NCBI RefSeq assembly: GCF_910592395.1
Contig: NC_088317.1
Coordinates: 6,574,001-6,638,000 of the forward strand
Direction: 5' to 3'
DNA from: Lineus longissimus
Lineage: Eukaryota > Nemertea > Pilidiophora > Heteronemertea > Lineidae
DNA length: 64,000 nucleotides
Below are positions 57,073-64,000 of the stretch, one piece after another. The notes beneath the pieces were generated by a model. It was not told the DNA's origin and ran no database searches. It worked only from the letters and a program-made list of their open reading frames with translations. A program made the position numbers and the translations under genes. The first letter of the stretch is position 1, and every line of letters starts with the position of its first letter.

Positions 57073-59311
57073 GGTCGTTTTCTTCTGTCAAGTAACCATC
57101 GTCAAAATTATCTTCAAAAGGATCTTCAAATGACTTTTTAGGGTAAATAATCACAATTTTTGAAGCAAAATCAGCCAGGCACCAATTTTCAAGTTGTTTC
57201 GGTCTCCTTGAGTATCTGGTTATCAAATTGCCAGTTTGAATATCAGTTGAATTTGCTGGTAATTTCTCTAATTCAGCCATACTTTTCATTAAGAATGTGC
57301 GTTCTTCTGGCGGTGCAGTCGGAATGAAAATTACTTCTCGGGTTGCTTTAGTAAGAGGGAGCTGAAGTACGAGATAAGCAGACTCTTGAGCAGATATTTC
57401 GCAAGCATTGACAAACTTATTTCCAATATATCGCACTTGTTGTCTCAAATTTGTGTTGCCTTCTTTAGCTTCTTTGCAAGCATTATGAAGGTTACTCATT
57501 CCTCTTGCAGATTTACTGATGTACGAGACAACATATACAGCACAGGCAAATGCATCTAAGACAAATTGCATGTCATGATTTGCTTTCCAACAGTTAATGA
57601 GTGATTTTATGTAACCATTGACTCTACACTCTGCAGGTTTACGTTTCAGAAAGATTTTTGGACCACGAAGGGAGCTCCTTACTGCTAGGTCATATTCCTC
57701 TTCAGATATTTCTAATTTAGTTAGGAATTCTAAGTATGTCATGTTTGAATCTTCTTGTATCAGATCTAGTTCATCACAAATTCTCTTGTAGTTCAACTTA
57801 TACTTTTCAAAGTCTTCAGGCTCAGTGTCAAATGGCAGCAATATCTTGGTGCCAGGCATGGGTGGTAATGGAAAGTCAAAGCGACATACACTGCCCTTTC
57901 CAAGACATGTTCGAGTATGCCTATGTAACTGTAAATCAATGAAACTTCCTTCACACAAATCTTCGAGTGAGAATGAAACATATTGGTCAATAAAGCTTGT
58001 AATTTCTTTAGGGGTATTTTTCTCAAATACTGGTGCATTTTCCACCCAAATTACCATATGAATGTGTGGCGATCCCCTTTGCTGAAACTCAACCCTGTAA
58101 AAATAATCTGTGATTTTACCAACAGGATTATGAGGACTAAGCAACACTGTGTGGATGAATGTATTAACACGGTGATCGAAATATCGCACGCAAGTTACAG
58201 GATCAGCCTGGATCAATTCATTTTTCTTAAACCAATCAAAGTGACTAATTTCTTCATCACTATAAACTTTATTGTCCAGTAATCTACCTAAAATGCGTAA
58301 GAGATCAGGCCATCTTGTTTCTGCAGCGGACAAGGACATGAACCATGTGGGCAATCCTAACTGTCTTATCAAAGCGAATAAATCCTTTTTTCTTGCTTCA
58401 AAATAAGTTGGTGAACTTCGAACTGTTCTAAAAATACGATATCCTTCATCAAGCCTAGTAATTTTTTCTAAAACAACAGGATTTAGAAGATCTCCAGCAT
58501 GATAAGTTTTTCCCTTAGTTTTACACCGACGCATAGCCAGATGAATTTTGTCTTTCAACTGTTTTATTTGCAGTTTTTTCATCTTAAAAAACAAATTTGG
58601 AACTGAAGTAGCAACTCGTCTATCAACAGCTCGAAGTTCCCATTTGCAAGTATCACTGTAATGAACACGTACTTTTCTTTCCTTATTATCTGGCCTTCTT
58701 TGTCCAATATATATTGTTGGAAATGACAAGTACTCGGAATTTTGATCTTGGAATAGACTTAGTGGTCTTTGGTTCTCACCAAGTGCAAAAGAATATGCCT
58801 CAACATTCGATATTTCTGGCTCATCCAGCAAGGTGTCCAGATTTCCGCTACTGTCATCTTCAATACGGTTGTCAATCGTGTCATTACTTGAGCAATTTGC
58901 TTTGATTTCAGGTGAATTTATCTCTTCAATCATCTTATTATCATCATCATCTTGAAACGTTGTATCGGAGTGGCTGTTTTCTGAAGAGGAAGCTTTTTCC
59001 AAATATTCTGCATTCTCAATTTCTTCATAACTTTGAAGCCAATGACTGTTGACAGATATATTAGCATTTTGATATAAACAGCTATGTTTCAATAAATAAT
59101 CAAGTGCAGTCATAATGGCAGCAGGTCTCACATTTTGAGTAGTAACAGCATGCTTATATGACAGTTTTCTTTTTAATTTGATTGGTATGGTGCATGTTTT
59201 ATCCATAGTTCTTGGGAGAGAATTAACAGTTGTTTCAACATCTGTAGGTACATTTACAACTGATCCTTTGATAGATAACTGTGAACCTCTCGGCAACTGT
59301 CTAATTTGCAT
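56969..59311 (-). pseudogene. Helentron Rep (HUH nuclease) region
   Basis: 780 codons, preceded in frame by the DUF6570-type region and separated from it only by a TAA at 59360-59362. RGSPHIHMV (residues 412-420) is the HUH metal-binding motif, and YVVSYISKSARG (593-604) supplies the paired catalytic tyrosines Y593 and Y597 with K600. These nick and join single strands in rolling-circle transposition. N-terminal blocks QIRQLPRGSQLSIKG and VVNVPTDVETTVNSLPR are typical of Helitron_like_N proteins. The C-terminus runs out of frame into SSCHSLHSI where the helicase ORF takes over. Confidence 0.85.
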
Positions 59312-59359
59312 GAAAGGTATCCTTAAGGCAATTAGTCTTTCCTCTAGCTGGTATAACTC

Positions 59360-59965
59360 TTACTCAGGGGGTCTTTCAGGGAATTTCATGCCATTAACAA
59401 CCGCTAATTTTGGTACTTTGCCAGAAAGAAGGCAGTCAAAACATGTATTGCACAACCACCTTTCATCTTCGATGGATCTTAAATCTGTGAGGCAACTTTG
59501 AATAAAATCAGATTGTAATCTTTTAGGCCATTTTTCTGAAGGCTTTACGGAATGTTTAAACCAAGTTTGGTGACAGCATGTACACACATAAACAGGACCT
59601 GGTGATATTATCTGGTTGAATATATCTGAATTCTCTTTAAGATTAATTCCATATTTCTTAGTTTGCAATGAAGTCAAATTTGAGTTATGATGTATACCAT
59701 CAGCATCTTTTGAATGTCCATTACTCTTTCTTATTGATTTTTTACTTTGCCTTTCATGCTGTCTGTCATTTTTGCGTTTTGTTTCATTTTGCCTTGCTTT
59801 TTTTCCTTCGTTCTTTGTCAACAATTCTTTCACTTTTTCTGAAGGTTTCATTTTGTCTAGTTTTTCTCCTTCGTTCTTTGTCAACAATTCTTTCACTTTT
59901 TCTGAAGGTTTCATTTTGCCTGTAGCTTTTAATTGCCATTTGGTTTTGTTTTCTTTTAATTTCAT
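59360..59965 (-). pseudogene. Helentron DUF6570-type zinc region with Lys-rich linker
   Basis: 201 codons. The first half is a Lys/Glu-rich linker with two copies of KMKPSEKVKELLTKNEG. The second half has YVCTCCHQTW and WLCNTCFDCL Cys pairs, then KVPKLAVVNGMKFPERPPE. This Cys-rich block directly precedes Rep in many Helitrons. Joined to the protease ORF upstream by a frameshift inside the repetitive linker (overlap 59784-59965) and to Rep downstream across one nonsense codon. Confidence 0.72.
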
Positions 59966-61580
59966 CCTGCTGAACTCTTTGCTGGTAGTCTTTCTGTGCC
60001 AATCTTTCCTTTATTTTGATGGTTTCTTTTTTTCTCGATCTTTGCTTCCGTTTTTGGTCTGATTTTCTTTTCATTTCACAATTTTTTGCATCTATTTTGA
60101 AATCTCCTTGAAATGCATTACTATCGGTCATCTTCATTTTTTTTGATCTGTGTATGCAAGGTTGATCATCAGTCAGTTCAGAGCATGAACGCTTGAGCAT
60201 TTTCTGTAAAGTGTTCCTACATTTGGTTACCTTCAATGATGGTGTCCTTTGGGCAATGCACTTTTTATGGCTACTTATGATTTCATTTTTAGATGTCTTC
60301 GCTCTTTCCATGGAAGCCACTTTCTCGATGGCCTTCTTTGACTGATCCACAAGATAAAAGTTAAGTAATTCATTTGTTGTGCTAACTTTAGGATTTTCTG
60401 TAACATTTTGTATATTGTCACTTTCTTTGACACTGCATGAAACTGCATCAGAATTCTTTGAATTCTGCCTTTTCATAGCAAGTCTGAAACAATCGTGAGT
60501 TATTTTCTTCACTTTAAGCGAAGTTACTTCAATGATAATTTGTTTCATATTTTCTGCATAATCACATAGGTAGGACTTTAAGCAGGTTGAATTTGGTAAC
60601 TGAAGTAAAATGGACATTCCATCTGGTGAAAGATGACCCCTTTCATCCCGGCTGTGAGAATCAAAGATATAATATTCATGGTTTATTTTACTGACCGCAA
60701 ACGCATCAAAGCCAATGATCATGATGTAAGTACATGTGTTCTGTTCTTCTAGCTGATAGATGAAATCACCTACCGATATGGCAGAGGAATTATCATTGTA
60801 CTGTAAACTAATATTCTGAGAAATACCAACAGTAGTAAGCTTGAAGTATTCACCAAAACAAGAATGATATTTTGGATGCTGGTCAATGGCTAAGTAACCA
60901 GCAACAGTAGCAATCTGTAAAATCAACTTTCTATACCAAGCATCACCTTCATCTAATATATGATCAGTATCTTGTGTTTGCCAATACTCGGGGGAGACAA
61001 TGAGAGAATACATGAGGGCAGTAGCAGCATTGGTGACGCACTGTTTTCCAGCCGATTCAGCCAAATAGCGATTACTACCCTGGTGAAATGAACCCATTAT
61101 ACTTCGATAAGCATTTTTGTTCAATGGGCCAGGATTCAGTTCAATATCATTAGATTGCTGCAGAATATTTAAGGAATATAACTGATAAAAGACACATAGA
61201 ACAAGATCTACAGATGCATTCCATGATATTCGAAGATGTCTTTGTCTTTCTTGATAGTTCGCCAATATTTTTTGGAACCATTTTTCATCTTTGTAGTCAT
61301 CTAATTCTTTCGTCGAGGATTTGTCATTACTTTGCAAGAAGACTTGCAATTCATAAATGTATGCCGATACAAACCAAATTGAAGAAAATAACCAAATAGT
61401 TCTCTGGTCTAGTTCCCCATCATCTGAATTCCAAGTGACACCTGTTAAATCAAGATATTCATGAGCAGTATTCATTTTATAACAAGCACAGTGATCGGAT
61501 ATTGGTGGCTGACTCTTCAATTTCGAGATAGGTACATAAAGACCAACAGTACACCGATACTGAGTGATGTCAACACCCAT
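59784..61580 (-). pseudogene. Helentron N-terminal protein: 2A-like motif and C76/OTU-like cysteine protease
   Basis: 598 codons from ATG at 61580. Residues 145-152 (61125-61148) are DIELNPGP, the invariant core of 2A ribosome-skipping peptides (D-x-E-x-N-P-G-P), preceded by a hydrophobic stretch. Just after it, AESAGKQCVTNAATALMYS (C181) and YYIFDSHSRDERG (D307, H309) give the Cys and Asp-x-His of a papain-like protease resembling the herpesvirus large-tegument deubiquitinase (peptidase C76), with ILDEGDAWY between. The remainder is Lys-rich with repeats of QNETFRKSERIVDKERR. Skipping would release residues 1-151 from a protein starting at P152. Protease class and role are inferred. Confidence 0.7.
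61125..61148 (-). other. 2A-like ribosome-skipping motif
   Basis: Encodes DIELNPGP in the first Helentron ORF. The glycine-proline bond at residues 151-152 would be the skip site. All eight core residues are canonical. Confidence 0.75.
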
Positions 61581-61848
61581 GTTGCTGAATATTATCTTTC
61601 AAGATGATGTCAAATTATTCAAGTTGCCCCGTGTTACTAGTATATTTTCTAAAAAAGGTGTTCTAGTACCTCCAAGAGAATTTCTATTCACCTGCCTCAC
61701 AGCTTCATACAACTGTTCAGGGAAATTCTTAAGATATACCACAAAACACTTCAAATGATTTTAGTTGCCTTGCAGTTAATTGCTGTTCAGTTATACAAAC
61801 AGCTTTTCCTTGCTTACCAGATGGTAAATATCAAGTTGCTTTGCAGCA

Positions 61849-62220
61849 AATTCTTCAAGAGGTTTTTATGTTGCCCCAAGGCAAATTCTTTGAGAGGTTT
61901 TCTTTAGTATAATAGTAGCAAACAGCAAATTCAAGGTAAAAAGTTTTCTTTCTGGTGTCCTTGACACAAATTCTTCAAGAGGTTTTTATGTTGCCCCAAG
62001 GCAAATTCTTTGAGAGGTTTTCTTTAGTATAATAGTAGCAAACAGCAAATTCAAGGTAAAAAGTTTTCTTTCTGGTGTCCTTGACACAAATTCTTCAAGA
62101 GGTTTTTATGTTGCCCCAAGGCAAATTCTTTGAGAGGTTTTCTTTAGTATAATAGTAGCAAACAGCAAATTCAAGGTAAAAAGTTTTCTTTCTGGTGTCC
62201 TTGACACAAATTCTTCAAGA
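61849..62220. repeat. Perfect 120-bp tandem repeat, three copies
   Basis: The unit AAATTCTTCAAGAGGTTTTT to GTGTCCTTGACAC is repeated at 61849, 61969 and 62089 with no differences seen, and degraded versions (TTGCCTTGCAACAAATxCTT, GAGAAGTTTT) continue to about 62343. It lies directly upstream of the first Helentron ORF, where a promoter or terminal region of the element would be. Confidence 0.85.
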
Positions 62221-62429
62221 GGGTTTTTCTATTGCCATAGGGTTTATTGTTTGCGAAGTTCACTTTGGTTGCCTTGCAACAAATACTTTGAGAAGTTTTG
62301 TTTGATTGCCTCGCGGCAATGAGGTTGACGTTGCCTTTCAGCAAGGTCTTGCTTTCAAGAAAGAAGGTAGGTTGAAGTAACAGCCACCAATTTCAGCACA
62401 TCAATGTACAAACGAGATCTGAAAAATGA

Positions 62430-64000
62430 AACGGCCAGGGGCCATTGTGCTCACCGTAAGTATTTTTAGTAGACAGATACAGAAAGTGCTACAGTATGTA
62501 GGCCTCTCATAATTTATACATGCATCTGTGACCAGTTCAGAGCCGGCCCTGGCCAAGTGGTGAATCCGAGACTTGTGGTTCAAAGCTTGTAGAGTCTAGG
62601 TGAAAATGATAGTGAAGAAACGTGCCACTCCATGACAATGGTGAATATATTTTTAACTTTGACCTCAGTGACCCTGGCAGGTAGGTCAAATAACAAACCA
62701 GGGTGATATGTGATGTAGACACATCCACCTGACCATAACAATTTCATCACTGGTTACACTACAGCAATCGGCAAAAAACGATTTCCAAGATGGCCGCCTA
62801 ATTAAATCTATGGCACCAAATAAATCAAAAAATAAAGAAAATGTAAGATAGAACTCAGAAAAGAAAAAAGGAAAAGATGAAAAATAAAAATATTTTTGGC
62901 TGTCCTTGACCGGGGTTTGAACTCACGACCTTTGGATTGCCACAATACGAGGAAAAACCCACAAAACATGCAATTTCGGCCATATTTGAATTCCGATCTG
63001 GCTGAAACTTGGCATACAAATAGTGGCTTCTTAGATGCATCATTACACAAAATTAAAACTCTTTACATTGAACAACGACAAAACGTACCAAGAACGGTAA
63101 AGTTTTCAACTTAGACCTCTGTGAACTTGAAAGGTGGGTCAAATCAAAAACCCGTAAGATATGTGATGTATCCTTGCTGGGAGTACCTACCATGAAACTT
63201 TTATCAAAAACAAATCAGTAATAAGCGAGAAATCACACTTTTTGAGTTTTGAGTTTGGGCCCCCTGGTGGCCAAGTTAACAGTCAGACCGAACCAAAATT
63301 CAGTGTAAAAGGTCAACTGACCTAGGGGGTCATTTGTTCAAAGTTTCAAGTCCATAACTGTTGGGGTTGAGAAACGTGCCATAGTTACACTCAAACGGCA
63401 AATTTACGACATTTGACCTCTGCGACCTTAAAAAGTAGGTCAAATCCGAAAAATCGTGCAACATCTGAGGTAACCTTGCTAGGGGTTCCTGCCATAAAAA
63501 TTTCATCAAAAACAATTTGCTAATAAGCAGGCTATTGCACTTCTTACTTTTTCTGTTTTGGCCCCCTGGTGGCAAAGTCAAGAATCAGATCAGGCTGAAA
63601 TTCAGCACCAGAGGTTATCTGACATAGGGGGTTATATGTACCAAGTTTCAAGCTCATAGCTTTGGTGGTTGAGAAACGTGCCATAGTTACACTCAAACGG
63701 CCAATTCACGCCATTAGACCTCTGCGACCTTGAAAAGTAGATCAAATTAAAAACCCGTAAGATATATGATGTATCCTTGCTATGAGTACCTACCACAAAA
63801 GTTTTATCGAAAACAAGTCACTAATAAGCGAGATATCACACTTTTTAGATATCCACATTTGGCCCCCTGGTGGCCAAGTAGAGAATCAGATCCGACAGAG
63901 ATTTAGTGTCACGGGTCATCTGACCTAGGGGGTCATGTGTACAAAGTTTTAAGTTCATAGGCCTAGCGGTTAAAAAACGTGCCACTGTTTTTGAACTAGG
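62430..64000 (-). repeat. CTCF-motif repeat element, inverted copy, running off the window
   Basis: Read on the minus strand it ends GGTGAGCACAATGGCCCCTG then GCCGTTTCATT, the terminus of the 9363-10492 element. Inside are units of about 300 bp with AAACGTGCCATAGTTACACT, TGACCTCTGCGACCTTGAAA and GGCCCCCTGGTGGCCAAGT blocks at about 63258, 63560 and 63860. It carries tRNA-like pieces at its proximal end. The other end is outside the window. Confidence 0.75.
62540..62600 (+). other. tRNA-like SINE head fragment
   Basis: A-box-like TGGCCAAGTGG (62550-62560) and B-box-like GGTTCAAAGCT near 62578. Leu/Ser-like spacing, no paired acceptor stem. A second B-box-like sequence on the minus strand (GAGTTCAAACCCC, 62912-62924) lies 330 bp further. 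Both are probably SINE fragments in the repeat. Confidence 0.35.

Larger units (their letters stand above)
54377..62343 (-). mobile_element. Helentron (Helitron with endonuclease), decayed, with 2A peptide and cysteine protease
   Basis: Reading the minus strand in order: 2A-like motif and cysteine protease (61580-59784), Lys-rich linker and DUF6570-type zinc region (59965-59360), HUH Rep (59311-56969), Pif1-type helicase (57072-55462 and 55438-55070) and an endonuclease/exonuclease/phosphatase domain (about 55065-54377). Rep plus Pif1 helicase defines Helitrons; the terminal endonuclease places it with Helentrons/Helitron2. Upstream is a perfect 120-bp tandem repeat. In-frame TAA codons at 59360-59362 and 54856-54858 and at least four frameshifts show the copy is dead. 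Exact termini are not identified. Confidence 0.82.

Noticed and set aside
62855-63050. Minus-strand ORFs of 62-80 codons ending in Phe-rich tails
   Set aside because: They are translations of a tRNA-like SINE piece and an adjoining A-rich tract in a repeat.

Overview
The window is nuclear DNA from an animal, most likely a marine invertebrate, possibly a deuterostome. The evidence is intron-split genes with GT-AG junctions, a tetraspanin most similar to vertebrate TSPAN6/7, tRNA-derived SINEs, a satellite array, and several large eukaryotic DNA transposons (Helentron, Academ, PIF/Harbinger, pogo/Tigger, MULE-like). I cannot fix the species from sequence alone.

Layout. 1-1.7 kb: compact intronless ORFs on both strands that look like the edge of an integrated virus-like or large mobile element. 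2.1-4.9 kb: two direct copies of a 1.32-kb repeat with long G tracts. 5.2-17.4 kb: a seven-exon tetraspanin gene on the plus strand, with an NRF1/ETS-type promoter and two tandem, homologous last exons that would give alternative C-termini. Its introns hold MITEs, SINEs and a repeat family rich in CTCF-like motifs. 17.4-23.5 kb: mostly featureless, with small MITEs. 23.5-26.9 kb: a 139-140-bp satellite with a 279-bp dimeric higher-order unit, into which a 1.1-kb long-TIR element with a 9-bp target duplication has inserted.

28.1-34.07 kb: one complete Academ-like transposon with about 0.42-kb TIRs. Its protein (zinc-binding N-terminus, DDE-like core, XPG/FEN1-like nuclease, CXC domain) is split by frameshifts. 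34.6-42.5 kb: a PIF/Harbinger nest of two full tandem copies sharing one TAA, plus an internally deleted copy nested in the second. Transposase and MADF-domain partner genes are interleaved on opposite strands. 43.2 kb: a lone FLYWCH zinc-finger exon. 45.4-46.5 kb: mariner-type MITEs. 46.6-51.4 kb: a minus-strand gene for an RPA-like OB-fold/zinc-ribbon protein whose last exon is interrupted by a decayed 2.25-kb Tigger. Removing the Tigger and one TA target copy rejoins the reading frame exactly.

54.4-62.3 kb: a decayed Helentron on the minus strand. It encodes a 2A-like peptide, a cysteine protease resembling the herpesvirus-tegument type, a DUF6570-type zinc region, an HUH Rep, a Pif1 helicase and an endonuclease/exonuclease/phosphatase domain. 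62.4-64 kb: an inverted copy of the CTCF-motif repeat family, running off the window.

Host genes I can support are the tetraspanin, the OB-fold/zinc-ribbon gene (probably broken) and the FLYWCH exon. Nearly all the rest is mobile DNA. The most notable items are the duplicated last exon of the tetraspanin, the 2A plus protease module in the Helentron, the interleaved Harbinger genes, the clean Tigger disruption, and the repeat-borne CTCF-like motifs in convergent orientation at both sides of the window.
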